Origin: an uncultured Bacilli bacterium
GTDB lineage: Bacteria > Bacillota_I > Bacilli_A > RF39 > UBA660
DNA length: 64,000 nt
NCBI GenBank assembly: GCA_944332205.1
Contig: CALVJN010000001.1
Span: 21,629 to 85,628, forward strand
Reading direction: 5' to 3'
The notes below the pieces were generated by a model that worked only from the letters and a program-made list of their open reading frames with translations, did not search any database and was not told the DNA's origin. The position numbers and the translations under genes were made by a program. Every line of letters begins with the position of its first letter. Positions within the stretch are counted from its first letter, which is position 1. Positions 53,098-62,967 of the stretch are shown one piece after another.

Positions 53098-53901
53098 TTA
53101 TAATTTTTCAATTCTAGTCAAATAATAATTATTACTACTATCTTTATTAAATACATATTTATATTTTAAGAATTTTTCTTTATTAAACATGTTATCTTTA
53201 CTAGTAGAAATTATTGGTGAATCTTTATCAAAACCATAATGATAATTTAAAAAATAGTTTCCACTAGCATCAAAAGAATAACTGACATAATAAACTATTT
53301 CAGTTATCACTATATTACCATTATTATTCTCTACTTCATATAACTCTGACTCAATATAATCATCACCAAACTCTATACCACTGCATCTATTATTAGTAAC
53401 TTTGTATAAATTATTAGAGCTATCATATTCAATAACTAAACCATCATCATATTTTCTATATAAAACATCATCATATTTAATAGAACCAAAAATACTTTTT
53501 ATTTCATTATCGACATCAGACTTTAAAATATTAATATTATTATTACACATGTCCATAAAACTATCTTTTTCTAAATTAATTATTGCTAAAAAGACAGCTA
53601 GCTCACTATTAACATTTTTATTAAAATCTATCCCTGTAATATAATAATTATTAAAAAATTCTTTACCAAAATTAGTTTCTATAAATTTAAAATTAACTTT
53701 TTCGTATAATTTCTGTCCAATACTATCTAAATCTATTTTTATCTCTTCATACTGATTTTTTTCATTTTCAAGTATTTCATCATAATTAACTTCAGAGAAT
53801 CCTTTATTAGTAATAATATTATATCTAATTATATAAAGTATTAAAAATAGTACTAATAAACCAAACAAAGCTTTAAAAAAGCCTTTTGCTATATCACTCA
53901 T
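53098..53901 (-). CDS. Membrane-anchored exported protein of unknown function
   Basis: A 267-aa protein with a single N-terminal transmembrane helix (about 10-30) and an extracytoplasmic domain. The latter contains EIVYYVSYSFDASGNYFLNY and EKFLKYKYVFNKDSSNNYYL, strands of a mixed alpha/beta fold. No known motif or family is recognised. It lies alone upstream of tRNA-Glu in the same orientation. Confidence 0.45.
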   Translation of the reverse strand: MSDIAKGFFKALFGLLVLFLILYIIRYNIITNKGFSEVNYDEILENEKNQYEEIKIDLDSIGQKLYEKVNFKFIETNFGKEFFNNYYITGIDFNKNVNSELAVFLAIINLEKDSFMDMCNNNINILKSDVDNEIKSIFGSIKYDDVLYRKYDDGLVIEYDSSNNLYKVTNNRCSGIEFGDDYIESELYEVENNNGNIVITEIVYYVSYSFDASGNYFLNYHYGFDKDSPIISTSKDNMFNKEKFLKYKYVFNKDSSNNYYLTRIEKL

Positions 53902-53963
53902 ATATTCCTCTATTCTAATAAAAATTTATAAAATTATTTTATCATAAATTTAAAAAAAATAAA

Positions 53964-54326
53964 TTAATTTTTCATTTCTTCCTTTATCCAAGACATAATT
54001 ATTAAAACAATATAATCAATTTCATTTTTATTTAATTGTTTATTTTTTTCTATTTTATGCCATTTATAAAGACAACTTCTACAACACGTTGCTGTAGCAT
54101 GCTGAGCAATAAATACGGGATGCCCACGCATAGGCGTTTGCTTTCCATCATTAACTATTATTTTTGGAGATAATCTTTTGTTTATAAAATCATAAGCATG
54201 AGATTCTATTGTTTCTATACCTTTTTCATATATATATTGTTTATCTTTTAATTTCAAATAAAAACTACTCCTAAACTTAGACTTTTTTAATGAATTTAAT
54301 TTATTATTAATAAACAGATTATCCAT
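53964..54326 (-). CDS. DUF4186 protein
   Basis: A 120-aa soluble protein with the DUF4186 core MRGHPVFIAQHATATCCRSCLYKWH. The two cysteines and the conserved histidines suggest metal binding, but no function is known. The start at 54326 (GGTGAT upstream) overlaps the end of the M16 gene by 8 bases. Confidence 0.7.
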   Translation of the reverse strand: MDNLFINNKLNSLKKSKFRSSFYLKLKDKQYIYEKGIETIESHAYDFINKRLSPKIIVNDGKQTPMRGHPVFIAQHATATCCRSCLYKWHKIEKNKQLNKNEIDYIVLIIMSWIKEEMKN

Positions 54327-55581
54327 TAAAATCACCATTATTTTTAATTTGTAACATTTTAGTAACAGACATATTGCTAAAATCTAAATTTAAAATACTT
54401 CGTTTATAATCAGCAAAACTCTGCTTTTGAATATCTTCTACTTTATCTATCCTATCACAATTAAATTTTATAATATTCTCAATAAAGGGATTAACGGTAT
54501 TAAACAAACTATCTTCTCTCATTATTATATTTATAATACTTTTTCTTTTTCGACGTTCAAAATCTTTTCTATTAACATTCTTTTTTCTCATTGCATCATT
54601 AATTATCGTAATAAATTTATCATGATTATTAGTATACGTACCAATTTTTAAAACAAAAAAATCATCTATTTTAGAACAAGAATAATCAATATCATACAAA
54701 CAAATTTTAGAAGATACTAAATAATTATATACTTTAGAAGCAGAATCAAATAAAAACGATAAAAAATATTCTAAATAAAAATCAAGTTTTAACCTTTCCT
54801 CATTACTTAAATTTTTTATATTTATTTTATAATTTAAACGTACATAATCCAAATGTATATTTTTAAAAATACATTTTTCTTTTAAAAGAACACTATTATT
54901 TTCTACTATTTTAGGAATATTATATTCTATTATCTTTTTATCAAAATTACTATAGACGTCTTTTATAATTTTTTCTATTTCACGTATTTTAAAATTACCT
55001 GATACTATAAGCATTTGATTTTGTATTTGATAAAAAATGTCATAACAAAATTTAACCATATCATAATTTATAGTTTTAATATCCGCTACTTCACCTAGAA
55101 TATTAGGATACTTAATATTTTTAAAAAGGCATTCATAGTCTATCTTTTCTAAATCTCTAAAATTACTATCTTTTGACATCATTTTTTCTTTAATAATTGC
55201 TTTCTTTGTTTCCTCAATATCATTTATAGAAAAATTAACATTATTAACTATATTTATTAATTTTTCTAAATCACTTTTAAAGTTATTAATTGAATCAATA
55301 AAATATTCTGTAACATCGCGTGATGTATATCCATTCATATTAGTATTTTCCTTATTAAACATAACTAATGCATTACCATATTTACTATTTTCAATCAAAA
55401 GATGTTCAATAAAATGAGCCATTCCATCACATATAGAATAACATTTATTATTCACAATTACCTCTTTATTTTTTCCTCCAAACATAACAAACAAACTAGC
55501 AAGTGCACAGTGTCTAGAAGTATCTTGATATAAAACTACTTTAGGTCCACTATTTAACTTATATATTTTTATTTTTTTCAT
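54319..55581 (-). CDS. M16-family zinc metallopeptidase (YmfH-like)
   Basis: A 420-aa peptidase with the inverted zinc motif HFIEH (H56-x-x-E59-H60) in GMAHFIEHLLIE. A later EETKKAIIKEKMM helix is a likely site of the third ligand. It is the catalytic partner of the upstream non-catalytic M16 protein, as in the YmfF/YmfH pair of Firmicutes. Such pairs are linked to processing of small peptides. It starts at 55581 after AGGGTGAT and overlaps the upstream gene by 23 bases. Confidence 0.8.
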   Translation of the reverse strand: MKKIKIYKLNSGPKVVLYQDTSRHCALASLFVMFGGKNKEVIVNNKCYSICDGMAHFIEHLLIENSKYGNALVMFNKENTNMNGYTSRDVTEYFIDSINNFKSDLEKLINIVNNVNFSINDIEETKKAIIKEKMMSKDSNFRDLEKIDYECLFKNIKYPNILGEVADIKTINYDMVKFCYDIFYQIQNQMLIVSGNFKIREIEKIIKDVYSNFDKKIIEYNIPKIVENNSVLLKEKCIFKNIHLDYVRLNYKINIKNLSNEERLKLDFYLEYFLSFLFDSASKVYNYLVSSKICLYDIDYSCSKIDDFFVLKIGTYTNNHDKFITIINDAMRKKNVNRKDFERRKRKSIINIIMREDSLFNTVNPFIENIIKFNCDRIDKVEDIQKQSFADYKRSILNLDFSNMSVTKMLQIKNNGDFNG

Positions 55582-56827
55582 TAAAATCACCCTTATAAAA
55601 ATAAACAGTATCAAGAACTAATCGATTTATAAAATCAATAGTTAAATCTAAATCCAGATTTGAATATTTCTCTATCAACTTTTCAATAGTAAAACCAAAT
55701 TTAAATTTATATTTAATAAAATCATCTAATTTTTTGTTTTTATTATCTTTTTTCCGTATAACAGAATATTTTAATGATTCTAATACCCTATAAATTTCCT
55801 TCCTTAAAATTTCTTTATTCTTTAACATATCAATAAGATTTTTAATTTTATCTAACACAATGTCGCTAGAATTATTATTAATATAAGTTTCAATAACAAG
55901 AAGACCAGATATTGAATCACACCAAGTAGAACAACTATACACTAGTCCACTATCAACCCTTAAAGTCTTAAAAATTAAGCTTTCAGCGCCAATACCTAGA
56001 ATATTTTTTATTAAATTCAAATATATTAAATCATTATTATTCATTTTTTTTACTTTATAAGCAACATATAAAATTGACTGATTATATTTTGAATTTTCTA
56101 TAACATATTTACACTTTTCTCTTGGAAACAAGAAATTATAATAGTCGATATTTAATTTTACTTTTTCGTTTTTTATATTAACATACTTTTTTATTAAAGA
56201 AACAATACTCTTATCTACATCACCATAAACCATAATTATTGGTTTATTATTAATGATCAGTTCATTATAAACATCATATAATTCATATTCATTTGCATTT
56301 TTTATTAAATCTAAATTATTATATATATTATCTTTTAAAATTCCTTTATCATCAACTAAATTTAAAAATTTTTGATAAGATTCAGAATAAACATTTTTTA
56401 AACTCATTAAAATATCTTCTTTTAAAAAAGTTCTTTCTCTTTCAAATACTTTTTTATTAAACTTATTTCCTACTATATTAGGTTTATAAATTGTATTAAT
56501 AAAAAAAGAAAAAGCTCTTTCTAAATCATAATTCTTGATAACCTTAGGATTTGGAACAGTAAGTCTAAATTCTAAATATAAATTATTATTTAAAATTTTA
56601 TTTGTTAAAGATTCACTTATAATCATTAAATCTTCCCATTTTCTTTTATACAGTTTTTCATTCTTATATAAAAAAGAACTATTTAATAAAATTTGTTTTA
56701 AAAGTAATAAGTAAAACATATATTCTTTTTTATACAAAGCTGGAAAAATAAAAAAGAAATCTATTGTAGAATATTTATTTTTTATTATATATGGTTCTCT
56801 TTTTAAAGTTATTAATTCTTTATTCAT
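55559..56827 (-). CDS. M16-family protein lacking the HxxEH site (YmfF-like)
   Basis: A 422-aa M16-fold protein with no zinc motif: TIDFFFIFPALYKKEYMFYLLLL stands where catalytic members have the HxxEH. The later LKTLRVDSGLVYSCSTWCDS and GAESLIFK segments are M16 hallmarks. It is probably the non-catalytic subunit of a heterodimer with the following gene. It starts MNKELI after GGAG. Confidence 0.75.
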   Translation of the reverse strand: MNKELITLKREPYIIKNKYSTIDFFFIFPALYKKEYMFYLLLLKQILLNSSFLYKNEKLYKRKWEDLMIISESLTNKILNNNLYLEFRLTVPNPKVIKNYDLERAFSFFINTIYKPNIVGNKFNKKVFERERTFLKEDILMSLKNVYSESYQKFLNLVDDKGILKDNIYNNLDLIKNANEYELYDVYNELIINNKPIIMVYGDVDKSIVSLIKKYVNIKNEKVKLNIDYYNFLFPREKCKYVIENSKYNQSILYVAYKVKKMNNNDLIYLNLIKNILGIGAESLIFKTLRVDSGLVYSCSTWCDSISGLLVIETYINNNSSDIVLDKIKNLIDMLKNKEILRKEIYRVLESLKYSVIRKKDNKNKKLDDFIKYKFKFGFTIEKLIEKYSNLDLDLTIDFINRLVLDTVYFYKGDFNEKNKNI

Positions 56828-56918
56828 AATATACTCCATTTAACATAACTATTATAACATAATTATGTTTACATTAAAAAATATCAATACTAAAATTGAT
56901 ATCTAACAATTTAATTAA

Positions 56919-58115
56919 TTAAATTTTTCTAACTAATCTAATCCCTTCATTAAAATTACAACTTTTTGAACATTCAAAATCTGGAAAAGTACATCTTGCA
57001 CCATAAGTATACTGTTTAATATCATCGGCAAGTGGATTCTTTGACTCTTCTAATGCTTTTTGATATTTTAACAAAGTATCTCTAGTTTGCAACATTATTT
57101 CAAGTTGAGCAGCACTACATAATCTTTCTTTACATTTCAAAATAAAATTATCATATGTACCTAGTTCACTAATTTTTACAAGTTCTCCTTGTGGATTAAC
57201 ATAGCCTACACTATTAATGTCTTCAAGCCATTCAGCAACTAACATCGGATCATCTTCAATAATTGGTGGAATAAAATATTTTTTATCATCATTCATTTCC
57301 ATTTGATAATCTAGTGTTCTATGTCTTTGAGCTTGGGCAAGAGAAGAAAAAGAACCATCATACAAAGTAGAATAAACAGAACCAAAATATTCTTCTCTAT
57401 CATCTAAATTCTTACCAAATAAAGAAAGTTTTCTATGTTTAGCATTTTTCATTAACCTATCATCTAAAATATTTAAGCCATCAAGATTTTCTAATAACTG
57501 ATTAATCGATAATGCTAATTTTTTATTAAATTCCAAATTCATATCAAGAGAATTAATATAATCTTGTAACCAAGAAGCAAGATAATTTATTTGCCTTAAT
57601 GAAGTGGTATAAATCATTTGTGTTGGCATAAATACAGTAACTAAATACCTAGCATTTTCTTGTGCTAATTTTTGTATCTTAGAATCACTATATATATTTC
57701 CATATTTTTCTTTTATCTTAGCCTTAAATAAACATATCCATTTATTATATAATCTTGCTTCATCTTCTGTAATAATTGAATCATCTTTTCTTTCAATCTC
57801 AGTATAACGGGCTGATTTTTCACTTGTCGTATATTGACTTTCATTATTAAGTACCATTGCTAAAATTTTAGGTATATTTTGTAAATTTAAACTAATAGAT
57901 ATATGATCATAAACACTATGATGTCCATTATTTAAAGTCATATTAACTCTACGTAATGTTTTTTCTTCAGGTTCATTTTCAAGATGAGAAAAACCTTCTT
58001 TATCATAACACACACCTGCTATTTTCCCAGATAACTTAATTGCTTCATCTTTATCAAAAGTCCCATTTGATTTTAAAAATTGATTTGGTAAAATACCAAC
58101 TTTAACTTTTTCCAT
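56919..58115 (-). CDS. thyX: FAD-dependent thymidylate synthase, long two-domain form
   Basis: A 398-aa protein. Residues 60-185 follow a ThyX domain (GHHSVYDHISISLNLQNI, then TTSEKSARY and FMPTQMIYTTSLRQINYLA) but the RHR of the usual motif is replaced by NNE (about 91-93). The second half has QAQRHRTLDYQM (RHR at 264-266) and YFIPP, and ends with KQYTYGARCTFPDFECS. Ordinary ThyX is about 220 aa. ThyX makes dTMP from dUMP with FAD and methylene-tetrahydrofolate. The start follows CAGGAGG. Confidence 0.75.
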   Translation of the reverse strand: MEKVKVGILPNQFLKSNGTFDKDEAIKLSGKIAGVCYDKEGFSHLENEPEEKTLRRVNMTLNNGHHSVYDHISISLNLQNIPKILAMVLNNESQYTTSEKSARYTEIERKDDSIITEDEARLYNKWICLFKAKIKEKYGNIYSDSKIQKLAQENARYLVTVFMPTQMIYTTSLRQINYLASWLQDYINSLDMNLEFNKKLALSINQLLENLDGLNILDDRLMKNAKHRKLSLFGKNLDDREEYFGSVYSTLYDGSFSSLAQAQRHRTLDYQMEMNDDKKYFIPPIIEDDPMLVAEWLEDINSVGYVNPQGELVKISELGTYDNFILKCKERLCSAAQLEIMLQTRDTLLKYQKALEESKNPLADDIKQYTYGARCTFPDFECSKSCNFNEGIRLVRKI

Positions 58116-58167
58116 TTATACCTCCTGATTAATATTTAACATTTTAAACTTTTATTTCTATAATCTA

Positions 58168-58196
58168 ATTATATATTAATTCTAATACCCAAGCAA
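58168..58196 (-). promoter_or_regulatory. Promoter of thyX
   Basis: Minus-strand TTGCTT (58191-58196), a 17-base spacer and TATAAT (58168-58173). Confidence 0.6.
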
Positions 58197-58407
58197 TAAA
58201 TTTATAGTCTCATTAATAAATAAAAAAATAACTATCTTAACATCGTTTTTTTAGAAAATTATTTAATCTAATATTTTATTACTAGATTAAAACTATCATC
58301 TTGTTGTCTTAATTAGACAGAAAGAATAAATTTATAAATAATATACTTTTTTTTACTTAGTTTTTTTTGTTAAAATAGATTTATAAAAATGATTAGGATG
58401 TAATAAA

Positions 58408-59043
58408 ATGAAAAAAATGTATAAAGAATATTTATTAAAAAATCATAATTTTGATAAGAAAACAATGTTAGGAATATTTAGTTTAATAGTTGTAATATCA
58501 GGTATTTTTGGTTGGTGTTACGAAGTTATATTTTATTATTTCAATAGTGGTATGAAAGAAATATATTTTCGAGGAGGTAATTTTCTTCCTTGGATAAATA
58601 TTTATGCAATAGGAGCTATTATAATTTATTTATTAACTTATAATAAAAGAAGAAATCCCCTATTAGTATTCTTAACTAGTATGATATCTACTGGTATACT
58701 TGAATATTTTGCTGGTTATTTTATGGAATATATTATGGGAATAAAATGTTGGGACTATAGTAAAGAAATATTAAGCTTCTTTAACATTAACGGATATGTC
58801 TGTCTAAGGAGCATTTTAGTATTTAGTGTATCTGGTTTATTACTAATATATTTAGTAGTACCATTTTGCTTCTATTTAGCAAAAAAAATGAAAAAGAAAT
58901 ACTTCTTAATCCTAAGTTATAGTCTTTGTTCTATCTTTTTATTCGATGAGTTATATAACTTATTATTTGCCAGAATTCTATCTTTGCCTAGAGCAAGCGA
59001 TATATATAAAAAATTAGGCTTAAAATATTTATATTTTAAATGA
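58408..59043 (+). CDS. CmpB-like (PF06541) integral membrane protein
   Basis: A 211-aa plus-strand protein with about five transmembrane helices. Motifs GWCYEVIFYYF, FLTSMISTGILEYFAGYFMEYIMGIKCWDYS and NGYVCLRSILVFSVSG are those of the putative ABC-transporter type IV (CmpB) family. Its transport partners are not adjacent. It ends with TGA, which supports the standard code. Confidence 0.75.
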   Translation: MKKMYKEYLLKNHNFDKKTMLGIFSLIVVISGIFGWCYEVIFYYFNSGMKEIYFRGGNFLPWINIYAIGAIIIYLLTYNKRRNPLLVFLTSMISTGILEYFAGYFMEYIMGIKCWDYSKEILSFFNINGYVCLRSILVFSVSGLLLIYLVVPFCFYLAKKMKKKYFLILSYSLCSIFLFDELYNLLFARILSLPRASDIYKKLGLKYLYFK

Positions 59044-59071
59044 TTTATGAAAACTTTTTTAATTAACTAAC

Positions 59072-59108
59072 AAAAAAATATCATCTATAACATTAAATGA
59101 TATTTTTT
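59072..59108. terminator. Bidirectional terminator
   Basis: AAAAAATATCAT/ATGATATTTTTT stem with an 11-base loop, between the CmpB-like gene (plus) and the ABC cassette (minus). Confidence 0.75.
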
Positions 59109-59130
59109 AAACTATTAAAAATATTACAAA

Positions 59131-59766
59131 TTATTTAATCTTTATTACTTTACCAGAATCTATTTCATAAACTTCATCAGCTAAAAAATCAATATCTTCT
59201 TTAATATGTGAAGCAATTATTATTAATTTTCCTTTTTCCTTTTCTTCTTTTAAAATTTCTCTAATTTTTTCAGCCGTTAATTTTTCAATACCGTTTAATG
59301 GTTCATCTAATATAATAATATCAGGGTTTTCCATCAAAACTTGAGCTATTCCTAACTTTTGTTTTGTTCCTAAAGAATATTTTGCATAAATCTTATCCTT
59401 TTCAGAAGAAAGATTCAGCTTGTCAATAATACGTAAAATATCATTATCATCAATTCTATTTTGAATAGATGCAAGTAATTTTAAATTTTCAAACCCAGTT
59501 AAATCAGGTAAAAACGAAGGCTTTTCAATTAAAGCTCGAGCGTTTGGTAAAAATTCAAAATTTTTCATATAATCTTTACCATCTAAAAGAACTTCCCCAC
59601 TACTAGGAACATAATAACCACAAATTATTTTAAGTAATACACTTTTACCACTACCATTTCTACCTATAATGCCATAAATTTTTCCAGATGTTAAAGACAA
59701 ATTAACATTATCAAGAACCATATTATTATCAAAACTTTTACTTAAATTTTTAATTTCTAAAATCAT
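59131..59766 (-). CDS. ABC transporter ATP-binding protein
   Basis: A 211-aa ATPase with Walker A GRNGSGKS, the signature YSLGTKQKLGIA (a variant common in bacteriocin-immunity and efflux ABC systems instead of LSGGQ), Walker B IIILDEPLNG and the H-loop ASH. It powers the transporter formed by the three permease genes upstream. It follows the nearest permease gene by 1 base. Confidence 0.9.
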   Translation of the reverse strand: MILEIKNLSKSFDNNMVLDNVNLSLTSGKIYGIIGRNGSGKSVLLKIICGYYVPSSGEVLLDGKDYMKNFEFLPNARALIEKPSFLPDLTGFENLKLLASIQNRIDDNDILRIIDKLNLSSEKDKIYAKYSLGTKQKLGIAQVLMENPDIIILDEPLNGIEKLTAEKIREILKEEKEKGKLIIIASHIKEDIDFLADEVYEIDSGKVIKIK

Positions 59767-59767
59767 A

Positions 59768-60454
59768 TCAATTACTCCTCAATTTTTCTATCATTTTTTT
59801 ATGAAATTTTTTTGTTATTAAAAATATAGCTACTATAATAATTAACAATATCAATAGTAAAAACAAAATATACTTATGTAAGTTATAAACATTTTTGGGA
59901 ATTACCAAGAAAAGAAATACACCGACTATGTAATAAATAAAAATATTATTAGCTCTATAAAATAAAATATAAAGAAATAAATAAGAAAACTCAATCGATA
60001 AAGTATAAACAATATCAATAACTATTAAATTAACCAGTTCTATATTCCAAGAAATCGTTGAAAGCAAATACAAGCAAAAAAATAAGCTTAAATATTCTAA
60101 TAATTTTAGGACAATTGTCACAATTATTACAAAAGAAAATTTTGTAAACATCCATTTAAAAATTTTAATTCTCATAAAAAGATTATCAAGCTCATAATTC
60201 AAATCTTTAATAAACAAATCAAGTATTAAAAAAATAAAAACGATATTATTAAATAAAAAAATAATATACTGAATAATACTAAATTCATCTTTTAAAATAT
60301 TAGTAGCATTAGAAAACATTATTTTTTCAAGAGAAGGTATTTCTTCTGTTAAATGTAAAGTAAGTGATATTACATTTATTAAAAGAAATAAAAGAAGTAA
60401 TTTAATTTTATTTTTTTTTAAATAATTAAAATCATTTTTTAGTATAAAATTCAT
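59768..60454 (-). CDS. ABC transporter permease-like protein
   Basis: A 228-aa protein with six predicted transmembrane helices and a basic C-terminal KKFHKKMIEKL. No binding motif is seen. Its ATG overlaps the preceding stop (ATGA), so it is translated with its neighbour and belongs to the ABC cassette. Confidence 0.65.
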   Translation of the reverse strand: MNFILKNDFNYLKKNKIKLLLLFLLINVISLTLHLTEEIPSLEKIMFSNATNILKDEFSIIQYIIFLFNNIVFIFLILDLFIKDLNYELDNLFMRIKIFKWMFTKFSFVIIVTIVLKLLEYLSLFFCLYLLSTISWNIELVNLIVIDIVYTLSIEFSYLFLYILFYRANNIFIYYIVGVFLFLVIPKNVYNLHKYILFLLLILLIIIVAIFLITKKFHKKMIEKLRSN

Positions 60455-61149
60455 CCGATATCAAGCTTCCTTCTCTTTAATAAATAAAAATATAAAAATA
60501 TTATTACAGTTATTACAAGAATAATAATAAATATTGATATTAATATATCTCTATTAAAACTTAAATACAATTTATCGTTAAATCCAAAAAGTTTTTCAAT
60601 TATTAATAAAAGTAAAATAAACAACTGAAATATATACATTTTAATAGTACCAAAATTCAGATAAATAAAAAGTGAAATAATATTAATGAAAAAAAGAACC
60701 ACAAAATATCTCCCTAAATAATAAATAGCATATATCCAAGTATCAATATCATATAATAAAATTATATCTTTTTTTGTAGTTACAAAATTACTTATAATAA
60801 CTAAAGGAAAATAAATTATTCCAAAAAGCATAATATTAAATAAATACATAACAAAATTCATAAATACTAAATTATAAATATATATTTTTTTACTTTTTAA
60901 TCTTAAAACAACATCTTTAAATTGATTATTAAAAGTTTCAATAACATGAACTGTCGTAATAAATGATACTACGAAAAATAACACATTAAAATAATTAAAT
61001 TGAAAAGAAAGTAATATTGATCTCCAAATATTATCAATATTCAAACCTAAGATAAAATGACCGTACAAAGCTAAAACAACTAACAATAAATAAATAATTT
61101 TATACTTATCACTTTTTATTAAATAACTAAACATCTGTTTTGTTTGCAT
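60451..61149 (-). CDS. ABC transporter permease-like protein
   Basis: A 232-aa protein with six predicted transmembrane helices (starting YLIKSDKYKIIYLLLVVLAL). The start at 61149 (MQTKQM) follows GAGGT by 6 bases. It is part of the same cassette, overlapping the next gene by 4 bases. Confidence 0.65.
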   Translation of the reverse strand: MQTKQMFSYLIKSDKYKIIYLLLVVLALYGHFILGLNIDNIWRSILLSFQFNYFNVLFFVVSFITTVHVIETFNNQFKDVVLRLKSKKIYIYNLVFMNFVMYLFNIMLFGIIYFPLVIISNFVTTKKDIILLYDIDTWIYAIYYLGRYFVVLFFINIISLFIYLNFGTIKMYIFQLFILLLLIIEKLFGFNDKLYLSFNRDILISIFIIILVITVIIFLYFYLLKRRKLDIG

Positions 61150-61159
61150 AATAATACCT

Positions 61160-62098
61160 CTAAGCACTTATAAAATCCGAAGATATAATAATCTTTTCTT
61201 TATTTCTATAAAATAAATACAATAAATAAAATGAAAGAATAATAAGAAGAACAAGTTCTGGTATAACCCATAAATAATTAGAATTAGTATGAAATACCCA
61301 AAAACCAGTAATTGTAAAAAATTCATAAGAAATATCCAAACCTAATATTCTTCTTAATATTATAGCAAATAAAATAATATAGTAAAACATATTAAATATA
61401 AAAAAGTATAAATAACCTTTCAATATCACAAGAACAGTATTTTTGTTTGTTAACAAAGCAAGTAAAGATAAATTAACACAAAAAATATTAAATAAATATT
61501 GAATAATAATTACAGTAACAAAATAAAAGTAAAAATTAGATATAAACCATTCACTATAAAGATTTGTTGAATCAATAATTTCAAAATTAGTTAATATTCC
61601 CATAAATAAAAAAACAATAAAAAGTGAAATTGGTGTTATTAAAGGGATAAAAATAGTTCTCTTATACACTTCCTTTAATAATGTTTTATATTTCATTCTT
61701 TGTAAATAATATTTAAAATATCCAGTGGAAATAAAACTATGTATAGTTCCTAAAGTTGCAAGTGAAATGATAAGTGGTGATAAAAATTGTAAAGCATGAT
61801 AAGGATAATCAACAATGATATTAGTATAAAGATTGATAAATCCAGACTTCTTAACCTTTCCCATAAAAGTATTATCTGGATTATTTATATATTCTTCTAA
61901 ATCCCAACCATATTTTGTAAATCCAGTACAAACTTCAGATTCCATATCTTGATTTTCATAACAAATTTTTTTAATTTTATCATAATCAAAATAACGATTC
62001 ACTAAAAAAAAGTTATATATGGAAAAAATTGTTATAAAAATAACAATTATATAAGCAACTATTATATATTTATTTCTTTTAAAAAACAATTTTTTCAA
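61160..62098 (-). CDS. ABC transporter permease-like protein, large
   Basis: A 312-aa protein with an N-terminal helix, an extracytoplasmic region with two cysteines (CYENQDMESEVC), then five or more helices. The TTG start at 62098 overlaps the stop of the secreted-protein gene (TTGA). The Shine-Dalgarno GGAGG lies inside that gene's last codons, so the two are tightly coupled. Confidence 0.65.
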   Translation of the reverse strand: MKKLFFKRNKYIIVAYIIVIFITIFSIYNFFLVNRYFDYDKIKKICYENQDMESEVCTGFTKYGWDLEEYINNPDNTFMGKVKKSGFINLYTNIIVDYPYHALQFLSPLIISLATLGTIHSFISTGYFKYYLQRMKYKTLLKEVYKRTIFIPLITPISLFIVFLFMGILTNFEIIDSTNLYSEWFISNFYFYFVTVIIIQYLFNIFCVNLSLLALLTNKNTVLVILKGYLYFFIFNMFYYIILFAIILRRILGLDISYEFFTITGFWVFHTNSNYLWVIPELVLLIILSFYLLYLFYRNKEKIIISSDFISA

Positions 62099-62490
62099 AC
62101 TTCCCAACCTCCATAATATTTAACAGTTGTTAAAGTACTTTTCGTGGCCATTAGCCATAACTGATAAGATCCTAATGTCTTACTACTATTACCAAAATAA
62201 ACATTTATACCAGTAGGTAACTCATAATAATCAGTAACACCAGCACCAGCAGTTTGACCATAAAGTTTTCCCTGAATATTTCTATCATCGCCAGATAAAT
62301 TGTCAGTAGCTTCTATTTTCCAAGCATATTGTTCATCATTGGTCATTTTTTCTCTTGACATAGTTGCATATCTACCACGAAATGATGGCAAATCAACACC
62401 ATTTATATAAACAAAAAGAGCATCACTTACAAACAATTTAAATCCAATACAAAAAAATAATATAATAACAGAATACTTAATATATTTCAT
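62095..62490 (-). CDS. Small secreted protein heading the ABC cassette
   Basis: A 131-aa protein with a signal peptide-like N-terminus (basic start, hydrophobic residues 8-24) and a beta-rich mature part. It has NDEQYAWKIEATDNLSGDDRN and ends KYYGGWEV, a sandwich-like small secreted protein. It has an excellent AAGGAGGTGAT site. Linked to three permeases and an ATPase, it could be a bacteriocin-like product or a secreted factor with its exporter or immunity system. I do not recognise the exact family. Confidence 0.55.
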   Translation of the reverse strand: MKYIKYSVIILFFCIGFKLFVSDALFVYINGVDLPSFRGRYATMSREKMTNDEQYAWKIEATDNLSGDDRNIQGKLYGQTAGAGVTDYYELPTGINVYFGNSSKTLGSYQLWLMATKSTLTTVKYYGGWEV

Positions 62491-62967
62491 ATAATCACCT
62501 CCTTCTAAATTACTAATAATTTAATTATTTATAAAATATATTATAATTAATTATTTCCATAATTAAAAAAATTCCTCGAATGGTAGATTTATGGCATTAA
62601 ATAATATCTAACTAATAAAATAATATATAAAATTGTTTTTTTTACATCAATTATACTAATAAGCTTAAATATAAATATATAAAATACAAAAAGATTTTGA
62701 ATATTTATTTTTAAAATAAATAGGGGTTAATGATTATTGTAATCAATCTTTTTTCATAAAAAATTACTTGTTCTAAGCAAAAAATGTATCTTGTTATAAA
62801 TTTTTCAAAGACATTTCAAATCAATATAGACCCTATCACAGATAGATACTAACCACCTAAAAGATAAGATTCGTCATCTCAAGTACAACTGAATTATACT
62901 ACACATTTTTTAATAATAGGACAACTTTATAACATATTTTTAACATTTATATAACAAACTTTTATTT
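62491..62967. other. Long leader/intergenic region of the ABC cassette
   Basis: 477 bases with no gene. On the minus strand two TAGTATAATT motifs are possible -10 sites, at about 62655 and 62895. Between 62800 and 62885 the RNA could fold (CTATC/GATAG, GATGACGAATCTTATC), hinting at a structured leader. I do not recognise a riboswitch class. Confidence 0.3.
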
